Positions 17,953-26,043 of a DNA stretch of 64,000 nt are shown one piece after another. Position numbers and translations under genes: made by a program. Source of the stretch: Phascolarctobacterium sp. (GTDB lineage: Bacteria; Bacillota; Negativicutes; Acidaminococcales; Acidaminococcaceae). Positions within the stretch are counted from its first letter, which is position 1; the number at the start of each line of letters is the position of its first letter. The stretch is taken from assembly GCF_030531065.1 (NCBI RefSeq), contig NZ_JAUNOQ010000010.1, forward strand, positions 28,725 to 92,724. The letters run 5' to 3'. The notes below the pieces were generated by a model, which saw nothing but the letters and a program-made list of their open reading frames with translations, ran no database searches and was not told the DNA's origin.

Positions 17953-18975
17953 ATGGAGAAGAGTGTACAAGAATTAGCAAAATTTTTACATGGCACAGTG
18001 GAGCATGATAATCCGGAGCTGAAGATTACCGGCGTAAACGGTCTGGTAGAAGCTGGTCCGCAGGATATATCCTTTGCCGTACCGCCCCATGTGGAGCATT
18101 GCCATTTAAGCAAGGCCGGCGTTATGGTGCTCAGTCCTGCTGACCCGGAGCTGGACGGGCGACCGGTTATTCGCGTGGAAAATCCCCGCGCCGCTTTTGC
18201 CGCCCTGCTGGAGCTGTTCCGCCCGCAGGAGGATGTGGAGCGCGTAATCAGTCCTTTAGCCTATGTTTCTCCGGAGGCTAAGCTCGGCAGCAACGTGGCT
18301 GTGCAGCCCTTTGCCGTCGTAGAGGACGGAGCGGAGATTGGCGACGGCTGCGTGCTTTATCCTCACGCTTATGTGGGCAAGCGCGTAAAAATGGGCAAGG
18401 ATTGTACGCTTTATCCTAATACTACCGTGCGCGAGGACTGTGTGCTGGGCGACCGCGTAATTTTGCAGTCCGGCGCCGTTATCGGCGGCGACGGCTTTGG
18501 CTATATTACCCAGAACGGCAAGCACAGCAAGGTACTGCAGACCGGTAACGTAATTTTGCAGGACGATGTGGAAATCGGCAGCAATACTTGTATTGACCGG
18601 GCTACGGTGGACAGCACTATCGTGGGCAAGGGGACTAAAATCGATAATCTGGTACACCTGGGCCATAACGATATTCTGGGCGAGAATTGCCTGGTAGTGG
18701 CGCATGTAGGTATTTCCGGCAGCGTAACCGTGGGCAATAACGTAACCTTCGCCGGACAGGTTGGTACTGTGGGACATATTACCATCGGCAATAATTGCGT
18801 CTTTGGCGGCAGAACCGGCATTACCAACGATGTGCCCGATAATTCCGTGATGGGCGGCTTCCCTGCTATGCCCATGAAGGAATGGCTGCGCCAAGAGGCT
18901 AACGTGCGCAAGGTGGGCGATATGTTCAAGCGCATTAAAGCCTTGGAAAAGGAATTGGCGCAATTGAAAAAATAA
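17953..18975 (+). CDS. lpxD: UDP-3-O-acylglucosamine N-acyltransferase LpxD
   Basis: A 340-residue left-handed beta-helix acyltransferase that adds the second hydroxyacyl chain in lipid A synthesis. The N-terminal uridine-binding domain (about 1-100) includes ITGVNGLVEAGPQDISF. The hexapeptide-repeat region (about 100-310) includes the catalytic-His segment NLVHLGHNDILGENCLVVAH. The C-terminal helix ends KALEKELAQLKK. GGAGG precedes ATG 17953. It opens the lipid A part of the cluster. Confidence 0.96.
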   Translation: MEKSVQELAKFLHGTVEHDNPELKITGVNGLVEAGPQDISFAVPPHVEHCHLSKAGVMVLSPADPELDGRPVIRVENPRAAFAALLELFRPQEDVERVISPLAYVSPEAKLGSNVAVQPFAVVEDGAEIGDGCVLYPHAYVGKRVKMGKDCTLYPNTTVREDCVLGDRVILQSGAVIGGDGFGYITQNGKHSKVLQTGNVILQDDVEIGSNTCIDRATVDSTIVGKGTKIDNLVHLGHNDILGENCLVVAHVGISGSVTVGNNVTFAGQVGTVGHITIGNNCVFGGRTGITNDVPDNSVMGGFPAMPMKEWLRQEANVRKVGDMFKRIKALEKELAQLKK

Positions 18976-18984
18976 ACGATGGCC

Positions 18985-19026
18985 GGCGCGCAAGCAAGTG
19001 CCTGAGGCATAGCAGCAGTGCGCGCC
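18985..19026 (+). repeat. Nested inverted repeat between lpxD and the lpxL-like gene
   Basis: GGCGCGCA (18985-18992) pairs perfectly with TGCGCGCC (19019-19026), enclosing TGCC-tga-GGCA (18999-19009). There is no T run, so it is unlikely to terminate; it may stabilise or process the transcript ahead of the next ribosome binding site. Confidence 0.45.
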
Positions 19027-19040
19027 GAGCGTGAGGTAAA

Positions 19041-19931
19041 GTGTTTGGTTATTATACTGTAAAATTTTTTAGCAAATTGATGTGTATTCTGCCGGTATGC
19101 CTGCGAAATTTGTTCGCCGCCTTTTTGGGCAGAGTGGCCGTTTTGGTGGTGCCTGCATGGCGTTTGCAGATGGCGGCCGCCAACGTACAGGAATGTTTGG
19201 GCGTGGACGCCAAAAGAGCCCGGCAGATAGCCGAGGACAGCCTGCATCGTTTTGGACGTATGGTGGTCGAGGTACTGCGTTTTCCTTTGCTCAATAAGGA
19301 CAATATTCATGAGCTGGTGCAGGTTGAAGGGCTGGAATATCTGGAGCAGGCCTACGCCGAGGATAAGGGCGTCATTATGTGTACGGGACATTACGGCAAC
19401 TGGGAGCTCTTGGGCGCTACGGTGGCGCTGCACGGCTATCCCATGCTGTCCATTACCCGTAAGCAGAACAACAGCTATATGGATAAGGCCATCAACGAAT
19501 TCCGTCAGATGGTGGGGCAGAAGGTAACGTACAACCGCGGCAAGCACGGCTTGCTGGCTATCAGCAGAATGCTCAGGGAAAAGCATCTTTTGGGCGTGCT
19601 GTACGATCAGGATACCAACGACGACGGCGTGGAAATTGAGCTGTTTGGCAAGCGATCCATTATACCCTTGGGCGCGGCCGCCTTATCGCGCATTTACGGC
19701 TCGCCAATCCTGCCTATTTTTTTACATAATAACGACGACGGCACCTGTACGGCAAAAATCTATCCGCCGCTGTACACGCAGCATACTAAGGATAAACAGC
19801 AGGATTTTTACGATGTTACTAAAAAGCTGGTGGACGTTTTGGAACAGGAGATCACAGCCCATCCGGAAATGTGGTTTTGGGTGCATGATCGCTGGAAGGA
19901 CGGCAAGCAGCGATTTGGCAGGAAAAAATAA
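19041..19931 (+). CDS. lpxL: Lipid A late acyltransferase (LpxL/HtrB family)
   Basis: A 296-residue inner-membrane-associated acyltransferase that adds a secondary acyl chain to Kdo-lipid A. An N-terminal hydrophobic helix is followed by the active-site block CTGHYGNWELLG (about 113-124), the H-x4-E form of the family's catalytic motif, and later GVLYDQDTNDDGVEIELFGK. The GTG start at 19041 follows GAGG. A second paralogue lies at 31737-32639, so lipid A here may be acylated by two enzymes. Which is LpxL-like and which LpxM-like cannot be decided from the sequence alone. Confidence 0.88.
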   Translation: MFGYYTVKFFSKLMCILPVCLRNLFAAFLGRVAVLVVPAWRLQMAAANVQECLGVDAKRARQIAEDSLHRFGRMVVEVLRFPLLNKDNIHELVQVEGLEYLEQAYAEDKGVIMCTGHYGNWELLGATVALHGYPMLSITRKQNNSYMDKAINEFRQMVGQKVTYNRGKHGLLAISRMLREKHLLGVLYDQDTNDDGVEIELFGKRSIIPLGAAALSRIYGSPILPIFLHNNDDGTCTAKIYPPLYTQHTKDKQQDFYDVTKKLVDVLEQEITAHPEMWFWVHDRWKDGKQRFGRKK

Positions 19932-19961
19932 ATTATAAAAATTATACTAAGGAGGATGAAG

Positions 19962-20810
19962 ATGTCCGAGCAAAATAAAGCAAGGCAGCATACCATCGCC
20001 AAAGAGGTTTCCTATTCGGGAATAGGCCTTCACTCCGGCAAGGATGTGCTGATGACCTTTAAGCCGGCTGCCGCCGGGGCAGGCATTATTTTTGTGCGTA
20101 CCGACCTGCCGGGCAGACCGGAAATTAAGGCGCTTGCAGAAAATGTCAGCTCTACGGTGAAGGCTACAACCTTGAGCGCCAACGGCGCCGAGGTTTTTAC
20201 GGTCGAGCATTTGATGAGCGCTTTAGCCATGATGGCTATCGATAATATTTATATTGAAATGTCTTCCCCTGAGCCGCCGGTAACGGACGGCAGCGCCAAG
20301 GTTTTCTGCGAGCTGCTGGAGAAGGCCGGCCTGCAGGAGCAGGAGGCTGAGCGCAGGGTTTATGCCGTGGACAAAGCGTTTACGGTATATGACGGCGACC
20401 GTTACATCGCCGTGCTGCCCTATGACGGCTACAGAATTTCCTTTACCTCTATTAACAAGCATCCCATGCTGGGCACCCAGTATTTTGATATTCTTTTGGA
20501 TAAGGAAAGCTATCAAAAGGAGATTATGCCTGCCCGCACAGTGGCCTTTACCCATGAGCTGGAAATGCTGCGTAAAATGGGCCTGGGACTGGGCGGTTCC
20601 TTGGAAAACGTGGTTGTTTTCGACGAGGATAAGATTCTTTCCGTGCCGCGTTTTGAGGACGAGCTTATCCGTCATAAAATACTTGATGTGATTGGCGACC
20701 TGTATCTTTTAGGTCCTATTAAGGCGCATGTTATCGCCGTAAAAACCGGCCACGCATTTAATTCGCAAATCGCTAAGCAGATTCAGGCTTATAGAACAAA
20801 GGAGGAGTAA
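19962..20810 (+). CDS. lpxC: UDP-3-O-acyl-N-acetylglucosamine deacetylase LpxC
   Basis: A 282-residue Zn-dependent deacetylase, the committed step of lipid A synthesis. Visible motifs are SYSGIGLHSGKDV (N-terminal), VEHLMSALAMM, containing the first zinc-ligand His, TDGSAKVF, the inhibitor-loop region, and RHKILDVIGDLYLLG, containing the other His/Asp zinc ligands. The C terminus has the catalytic His in KTGHAFN. AAGGAGG (19949-19955) favours ATG 19962 over ATG 19956. The gene is followed at 3 bp by fabZ. Confidence 0.97.
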   Translation: MSEQNKARQHTIAKEVSYSGIGLHSGKDVLMTFKPAAAGAGIIFVRTDLPGRPEIKALAENVSSTVKATTLSANGAEVFTVEHLMSALAMMAIDNIYIEMSSPEPPVTDGSAKVFCELLEKAGLQEQEAERRVYAVDKAFTVYDGDRYIAVLPYDGYRISFTSINKHPMLGTQYFDILLDKESYQKEIMPARTVAFTHELEMLRKMGLGLGGSLENVVVFDEDKILSVPRFEDELIRHKILDVIGDLYLLGPIKAHVIAVKTGHAFNSQIAKQIQAYRTKEE

Positions 20811-20813
20811 ATC

Positions 20814-21257
20814 ATGACCGTTCTGGATATTAACGAAATAAAGAAGATTCTACCCCATCGTTATCCCATGCTGCTGGTAGACCGTATTCTGGAAATTGAA
20901 CCGATGAAGCGCGCTGTAGGCATCAAAAATATTACGGCTAACGAAATGCAGTTTTTAGGTCATTTTCCCAATGAGCCCATTATGCCCGGCGTGCTGCTGA
21001 TTGAAGCTATGGCGCAGGTCGGCGGCGTAGCTATGCTGTATCCCGAAGAAAACCGCGGCAAAATCGCCGTTTTTGCTAAAATCGACAACGTGCGCTTCCG
21101 CAAGCAGGTAGTGCCGGGGGATCAGGTGGTAACGACTGCCGAAGTAACGAAAATTATGCGCGGCAATATGGGCATTATCCATTGCGAGGGCAAGGTGGAC
21201 GGCAAGGTAGCCTGCGAATGCGACTGCACCTTTGCCATTATGGACCCGAAAAATTAA
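20814..21257 (+). CDS. fabZ: 3-hydroxyacyl-ACP dehydratase FabZ
   Basis: A 147-residue hot-dog-fold dehydratase that removes water from 3-hydroxyacyl-ACP in fatty acid elongation and so competes with lipid A synthesis for the same substrate. The N terminus ([19 protein letters not shown]) and the active-site stretch [20 protein letters not shown], with the catalytic His and Glu, are intact. Pairing with lpxC and lpxA is the usual arrangement in LPS-making bacteria. Confidence 0.96.
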   Translation: MTVLDINEIKKILPHRYPMLLVDRILEIEPMKRAVGIKNITANEMQFLGHFPNEPIMPGVLLIEAMAQVGGVAMLYPEENRGKIAVFAKIDNVRFRKQVVPGDQVVTTAEVTKIMRGNMGIIHCEGKVDGKVACECDCTFAIMDPKN

Positions 21258-21365
21258 AACGCGAGAAAATTATCAAACAAGCAGAAATAAGTAGTATAAG
21301 CGAGCTAGACGGCTTATTTTGGATTAAATAAAGAATAAATACCTTTTTCGGCCTGTAAAAAAAGC

Positions 21366-21393
21366 TTGCTGGCTGTGATTATAGTATTATATT
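21366..21393 (+). promoter_or_regulatory. Possible promoter before lpxA
   Basis: TTGCTG (21366-21371) and TATATT (21388-21393) with a 16-bp spacer lie in the 177-bp AT-rich gap between fabZ and lpxA. The match is moderate; the gap itself suggests lpxA can be started independently. Confidence 0.35.
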
Positions 21394-21434
21394 TGAATTT
21401 AATTGTTTGATTAATTTTCTGGGGAGTGAAGATA

Positions 21435-22241
21435 ATGAGTTCGATAATAATGCCTGAGAGCGGAATCCATGAAACGGCAATTATTCATCCAGACGCAGTT
21501 ATTGGGAAGGACGTAAAGGTAGGGCCTTATGCTGTTATAGATGAGGACACCGTTATTGGCGACGGTTGTGTGATTGGCGCTCATGTTACGATTCATAAAT
21601 ATACTACCGTGGGTAAAAACAATCGGTTTTTCCCCGGCTGCTCGATTGGCGCCGTACCGCAGGATTTAAAATTTGTCGGCGAACAGACGCGGACGATTAT
21701 TGGCGACGGCGGTACCTTTCGTGAATGCTGCACCGTCAACAGAGCCTGCGGCGAAGGTAATGAAACGCGCATCGGTAACAATATTCTGATGATGGCCTAT
21801 ACCCATGTGGCCCATAACTGTATCGTGGGCAATAACGTAATCATGTCCAACGTAGCTACGCTGGCAGGTCACGTTATTGTGGAGGACCGTGCCGTTATCG
21901 GCGGTCTGGCTGCTGTGCACCAGTTCTGCAAGATCGGCCGCAACGCTATGGTAGGCGGCATGGCCCGCGCCTCCCAGGATATTCCGCCCTTTATGATTGT
22001 AGCCGGCGACCCGGCCTTCGTATCCGGCTTGAACAGCGTGGGCCTGGCACGCGCAGGTATGCCGCAGGAGGAACGCAGCGAGCTGAAAAAGGCTTTCCGT
22101 ATTCTGTACCGCAGCGGTTTGCCCCTGCAGGAGGCTATTGCTACCATGGAAGCGGAGCTTAACAGCTGCGAGCCGGTAGAGCATTTGATGCGCTTCCTGC
22201 GCACTGTAGAGCGCGGCATTATCCGCACTCGCAAGGGCTGA
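21435..22241 (+). CDS. lpxA: UDP-N-acetylglucosamine O-acyltransferase LpxA
   Basis: A 268-residue hexapeptide-repeat acyltransferase, the first lipid A step. The repeats (IHPDAVIGKDVKVGPYAVID.. onward) are followed by the catalytic-His segment MAYTHVAHNCIVGNN and the conserved SVGLARAGM block of the C-terminal helical domain. ATG 21435 lies 8 nt after GGGGAG; GTG 21426 overlaps that site. The stop overlaps the start of lpxI (TGATG). Confidence 0.96.
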   Translation: MSSIIMPESGIHETAIIHPDAVIGKDVKVGPYAVIDEDTVIGDGCVIGAHVTIHKYTTVGKNNRFFPGCSIGAVPQDLKFVGEQTRTIIGDGGTFRECCTVNRACGEGNETRIGNNILMMAYTHVAHNCIVGNNVIMSNVATLAGHVIVEDRAVIGGLAAVHQFCKIGRNAMVGGMARASQDIPPFMIVAGDPAFVSGLNSVGLARAGMPQEERSELKKAFRILYRSGLPLQEAIATMEAELNSCEPVEHLMRFLRTVERGIIRTRKG

Positions 22242-23053
22242 TGGCTATGGAGGTTTTAGGCGTACTTTCCGGCGTCGGTCATCTGCCGGTGGAGGTGGCG
22301 CGGTCGGCCAAGAGCCTGGGCTACGAGGTTGTAGCCGTAGGCGTGGTTCCCGGTATCGACGAGGAGCTGGCGGACAGCGTTGATTTTTATTACGATATCA
22401 ATATCGGCAAAATAGGTAAAATTATTTCTACGCTGAAAAAGCATAGAGTGACCCGCGTGACTATGATAGGTAAGGTAACGAAAGAGGTTCTGTACAAGGC
22501 AGGCGCTATCGTTCCCGACCTGCGGGCGATTAAAATTTTAGCCAGCGTGCCCGACCGCAAGGACGATACTATTATGAACGCTATCGTTAAGGAGCTGGAG
22601 GGCGAGGGCATCGAGGTTATGGACCAGACTGTGCTGATCAAGCCGCTGCTGCCGCAGCCCGGCGTGCTGACCAAGCGCAAGCCTACGGAGGCAGAGCTGG
22701 CCGATATGGAATTCGGCTTTGAAATGGCGAAGGCCATCGGCGGGCTGGATATTGGGCAGACTGTGGTGGTGAAAAACCGTGCGGTGATGGCGGTGGAGGC
22801 TATCGAAGGCACGGACGCCTGCATTTTGCGCGGCGGTTATTTAGGCAAGGGCGGCGTTATTGTGGCCAAGGCTGCCAAGCCGTCACAGGATCAGCGCTTC
22901 GATATTCCCGGCTTCGGCACTAAGACCATGGAATCAATGATTTACGCGGGAGCTACCGGCATTGTCATTGAAGCTGGCAATACCTTGCTTGTAGAGCGGG
23001 AAAAAGTAATTTCTTTGGCTGATAAGCACAATATTACTATTCTGGTTAAATAA
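22241..23053 (+). CDS. lpxI: UDP-2,3-diacylglucosamine hydrolase LpxI
   Basis: A 270-residue LpxI (DUF1009) protein that makes lipid X by cleaving UDP-diacylglucosamine. It has an N-terminal domain (VLSGVGHLPVEVARSAKSLG) and a C-terminal domain with AIEGTDACILRGG and KAAKPSQDQRFDIPGFGTKT, both family hallmarks including the catalytic Asp region. LpxI replaces LpxH in many bacteria, and no lpxH is seen here. The start codon shares a base with the lpxA stop. Confidence 0.95.
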   Translation: MAMEVLGVLSGVGHLPVEVARSAKSLGYEVVAVGVVPGIDEELADSVDFYYDINIGKIGKIISTLKKHRVTRVTMIGKVTKEVLYKAGAIVPDLRAIKILASVPDRKDDTIMNAIVKELEGEGIEVMDQTVLIKPLLPQPGVLTKRKPTEAELADMEFGFEMAKAIGGLDIGQTVVVKNRAVMAVEAIEGTDACILRGGYLGKGGVIVAKAAKPSQDQRFDIPGFGTKTMESMIYAGATGIVIEAGNTLLVEREKVISLADKHNITILVK

Positions 23054-23078
23054 ATATCGTAAAAATTTCGCATTTCTT

Positions 23079-23109
23079 AGCGGTTGACAGCTTATGTCAG
23101 CCGCTTTTT
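23079..23109 (+). terminator. Terminator after lpxI
   Basis: An 11-bp stem (23079-23089 with 23095-23105, one T-G pair), a five-base loop and a TTTTT tail. The stem happens to contain TTGACA. Confidence 0.8.
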
Positions 23110-23110
23110 G

Positions 23111-23119
23111 TGTTATAAT
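23111..23119 (+). promoter_or_regulatory. Extended -10 promoter before lpxB
   Basis: TGtTATAAT directly follows the terminator's T run; a recognisable -35 at normal spacing is missing, so it would depend on the extended -10. It would start transcription near 23126, about 30 nt before lpxB. Confidence 0.55.
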
Positions 23120-23157
23120 ATATACTGAATATGTGTAGGTTGTAACGAGGAGTTATT

Positions 23158-24294
23158 ATGGTGAAAATTCTCATATCAGCCGGTGAAGCCTCCGGCGATA
23201 TTCATGCGGCGGCAATTACTGCTGCCATAAAAAGTATGGACAGCGAGGCGCAGGTCTTTGGCATGGGCGGGGACGCTTTGCGCGCGGCCGGCGGCGAGGT
23301 GCTGTTCGATATCAAAGACCACGGCGTTATGGGCTTTGTGGAGGTTATCCGCAAGCTGCCGGATTTGTTCAGGCTGCGCAGCAATTTTGCTAGGGTTATG
23401 GACGAGCGCAAGCCCGATTGCCTGGTGATAGTCGATTACCCTGGCTTTAATATGAAGCTGGCGAAGCTGGCCCATGATAAGGGCATACCGGTAGTATCTT
23501 ATATCGCTCCCTCGGCCTGGGCCTGGAATAAGGGCCGGGCTAAGAGCGTAGCTAAGCTTGTGGATAAGGTGGCCTGTATTTTTCCCTTTGAATACGACGT
23601 ATATAAAGAAGCTGGCGCACCCGTGGAATTCGTGGGGCATCCGCTGCTGGATATAGTGAAGCCTGCTATGACGCGGGAGGAGGCGGCGGCCTGGGCCGGT
23701 AAGGAACCGGGAAAAAAGCTGGTGCTGATTATGCCGGGCAGCAGGCTGATGGAAATAGAAAAAATGCTGCCCACGCTGCTGGCAGGCGCCAGGCTTTTGC
23801 AGAAGCAAATGCCGGAGGTGCAATTTGCTATGCCGCGGGCCGGAACCATTCCTTTGGAACTGCTGCAGAGCAAGATTAAGGAGTCCGGCTTAGAGGTTAA
23901 AATAACGGAAGGGCATAATTACGATTTATTCAGCGTTGCCGATTTGGCGCTGGCCACTAGCGGCACCGTTACCTTGGAGGCGGCTTTGTGCGGCCTGCCC
24001 AGCGTTATCGTCTACCGTACTTCGGCGCTGAACGCTTTTATCGCCCGTTTGGTCATCAACATACCCAATATCGGCTTGCCCAATATTGTAGCAGGCAGGC
24101 AGATTTTGCCGGAGCTGCTGCAGGAGGACTTTACTCCCGTTAAATTGGCCGGCACAGCCGCAGAGCTGTTGAACCCTGAACGCCGCCCGCAGTTGGACGC
24201 AGATTTAGCGTATATGAAGCGGCGCTTAGGCGAGCCAGGCGCGGTGGAGCGAGTAGCTCAACTAATTTTAAGAATAGCTGAGGAGAAGAAATGA
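23158..24294 (+). CDS. lpxB: Lipid-A-disaccharide synthase LpxB
   Basis: A 378-residue GT19 glycosyltransferase that joins lipid X to UDP-diacylglucosamine. The N terminus ISAGEASGDIHAA, the block YIAPSAWAWNKGRAK (about 118-132), and LATSGTVTLEAALCGLPSVIVYRTS (first 20: LATSGTVTLEAALCGLPSVI) near 265-285 are diagnostic. GAGGAG precedes ATG 23158. The stop overlaps the msbA start by ATGA. Confidence 0.97.
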   Translation: MVKILISAGEASGDIHAAAITAAIKSMDSEAQVFGMGGDALRAAGGEVLFDIKDHGVMGFVEVIRKLPDLFRLRSNFARVMDERKPDCLVIVDYPGFNMKLAKLAHDKGIPVVSYIAPSAWAWNKGRAKSVAKLVDKVACIFPFEYDVYKEAGAPVEFVGHPLLDIVKPAMTREEAAAWAGKEPGKKLVLIMPGSRLMEIEKMLPTLLAGARLLQKQMPEVQFAMPRAGTIPLELLQSKIKESGLEVKITEGHNYDLFSVADLALATSGTVTLEAALCGLPSVIVYRTSALNAFIARLVINIPNIGLPNIVAGRQILPELLQEDFTPVKLAGTAAELLNPERRPQLDADLAYMKRRLGEPGAVERVAQLILRIAEEKK

Positions 24295-26024
24295 ATTTAT
24301 ATTTTCGCGCATTGCAATATATACGCCCCTATATATTCCGCGGCTTGTGCGCCGCTATTTGCACTGCTATCGCGGCGGGCGGCACGGCCTATCTGCCATG
24401 GATCATTAAAGATATGGTCGACCAGGTGCTGAAGGAAAAAAATACCGATATGCTTAACTATATCGTCGCCAGCATTATCGTGGTTTTTATTATCCGCGGC
24501 TTCGCTTATTACGGGCAAAGCTATTTAATGAATTATGTTGGTCAGCGCGTAATTATCGATATCCGCAAAGCGGTTTTTGAAAAATTACAGCGTTTGAGTT
24601 TGAGCTTTTACGATAAAAATAAAACCGGTACCATTATGAGTTATGTAACTAACGACGTTAACGCCCTACAGTCCGCTATGGTAGAAAACGTGGTGGAAAT
24701 GGTAACGGAAAGCGTTATTTTGATCGCTTCTATTGTGATGATGGTTTATCTGGACTGGCGCTTGTTTTTAGTTACCTTTAGTACCTTCCCTGTCGTGCTG
24801 CTGTTTATCGACTGGTTTGGCAAGCGTATCCGCAAATCGGGCAGCCGTATCCAGGAGGTAACGGCCGATATTACTTCCGTTTTGCAGGAAACGGTTTCTT
24901 CAGCGAGGGTGATAAAGTCGTTTGTTCGCGAAAATTATGAAATAGGCCGCTTCGAACGCGAAAACCTCAATAACTTCCGCGCGAATATGAAATATGCGCA
25001 GCTGTCGGCAACGTTGACGCCGACCATCGAGTTTGTGGCGGCTGTCGGCGTAACCATTATTTTGTGGTACGGCGGCAACAGCGTTATTGACGGCAAGATT
25101 ACGGCAGGCAGCCTGGTTGCCTTTTTGACTTACGCCGTCAATATTTCCAATCCAATTAAGCGCCTGAGCCGCGTTATCGGCAATATCCAAAAAGCGCTGG
25201 CCGCAGCACAGCGCGTTTTCGACGTGCTGGATTTACCGGAAACCATTAAAAATGCGCCGGACGCTAAGGCACTGCCCATGGTAAAGGGCAATGTGAGCTT
25301 TAACGACGTTACCTTCGCTTATAATCCCGGCGAGGTTGTATTGAACCATGTCAGCTTTGACGTCAAGCCGGGTGAAATGATAGCTTTTGTCGGGCCTTCG
25401 GGCGCAGGCAAATCTACCGTCGCCAGCCTGCTGCCGCGCTTTTACGATGTAACGGAAGGTAGTATTACTATCGACGGGTACGATATCCGCGGCGTGACGC
25501 TCAATTCCCTGCGTGAGCAGGTGGGCATTGTGCCGCAGGAAACGGTGCTGTTCAACGGCAGCGTGTACGATAATATTTTGTACGGACGCTTAGACGCTAC
25601 CAAGGAAGAGATTGAGGCTGCGGCCAAGGCGGCTAACGCTCATAATTTTATTATGGAGCTGCCCGACGGGTACGAAACTATGCTTGGCGATCGCGGCGTT
25701 AATATTTCCGGCGGGCAGCGTCAGCGTATTTCCATCGCGAGGGCTATTTTGAAAAACCCGCAAATCCTTATTTTGGACGAAGCGACCTCCGCCTTGGATA
25801 CGGAAAGCGAGCGCGTAGTGCAGGAAGCATTGGATAGGCTGATGATTGGCAGAACCTCCTTTGTTATCGCTCACCGTTTGTCGACAATTAAGAACGCCGA
25901 TAAAATTATGGTTTTGGAAAAAGGCTGCCTGGCGGAAGTGGGTACACACGACGAGCTGATGGCCAAGGACGGCTTGTACGCTCATTTATATAAAATTCAG
26001 TATCGCAGCAAAGAAGCCGATTAA
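24291..26024 (+). CDS. msbA: MsbA-type lipid A flippase (ABC transporter)
   Basis: A 577-residue half-transporter with six membrane helices (about 1-310) fused to an ABC ATPase. Walker A is GPSGAGKST near 365-373, the signature ISGGQRQRISIARAI near 476, the Walker B ILILDEATSALD, and the H-loop AHRLST. Its place between lpxB and waaA supports flipping of Kdo-lipid A across the inner membrane; other MsbA-like exporters share the same architecture, so context makes the call. Confidence 0.93.
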   Translation: MNLYFRALQYIRPYIFRGLCAAICTAIAAGGTAYLPWIIKDMVDQVLKEKNTDMLNYIVASIIVVFIIRGFAYYGQSYLMNYVGQRVIIDIRKAVFEKLQRLSLSFYDKNKTGTIMSYVTNDVNALQSAMVENVVEMVTESVILIASIVMMVYLDWRLFLVTFSTFPVVLLFIDWFGKRIRKSGSRIQEVTADITSVLQETVSSARVIKSFVRENYEIGRFERENLNNFRANMKYAQLSATLTPTIEFVAAVGVTIILWYGGNSVIDGKITAGSLVAFLTYAVNISNPIKRLSRVIGNIQKALAAAQRVFDVLDLPETIKNAPDAKALPMVKGNVSFNDVTFAYNPGEVVLNHVSFDVKPGEMIAFVGPSGAGKSTVASLLPRFYDVTEGSITIDGYDIRGVTLNSLREQVGIVPQETVLFNGSVYDNILYGRLDATKEEIEAAAKAANAHNFIMELPDGYETMLGDRGVNISGGQRQRISIARAILKNPQILILDEATSALDTESERVVQEALDRLMIGRTSFVIAHRLSTIKNADKIMVLEKGCLAEVGTHDELMAKDGLYAHLYKIQYRSKEAD

Positions 26025-26043
26025 GGCGAAAAGAGGTCAGTAA

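Noticed and set aside
23084..23119. TTGACA at 23084 as the -35 of the lpxB promoter
   Set aside because: The spacer to TATAAT is 24 bp, and TTGACA is part of the terminator stem.
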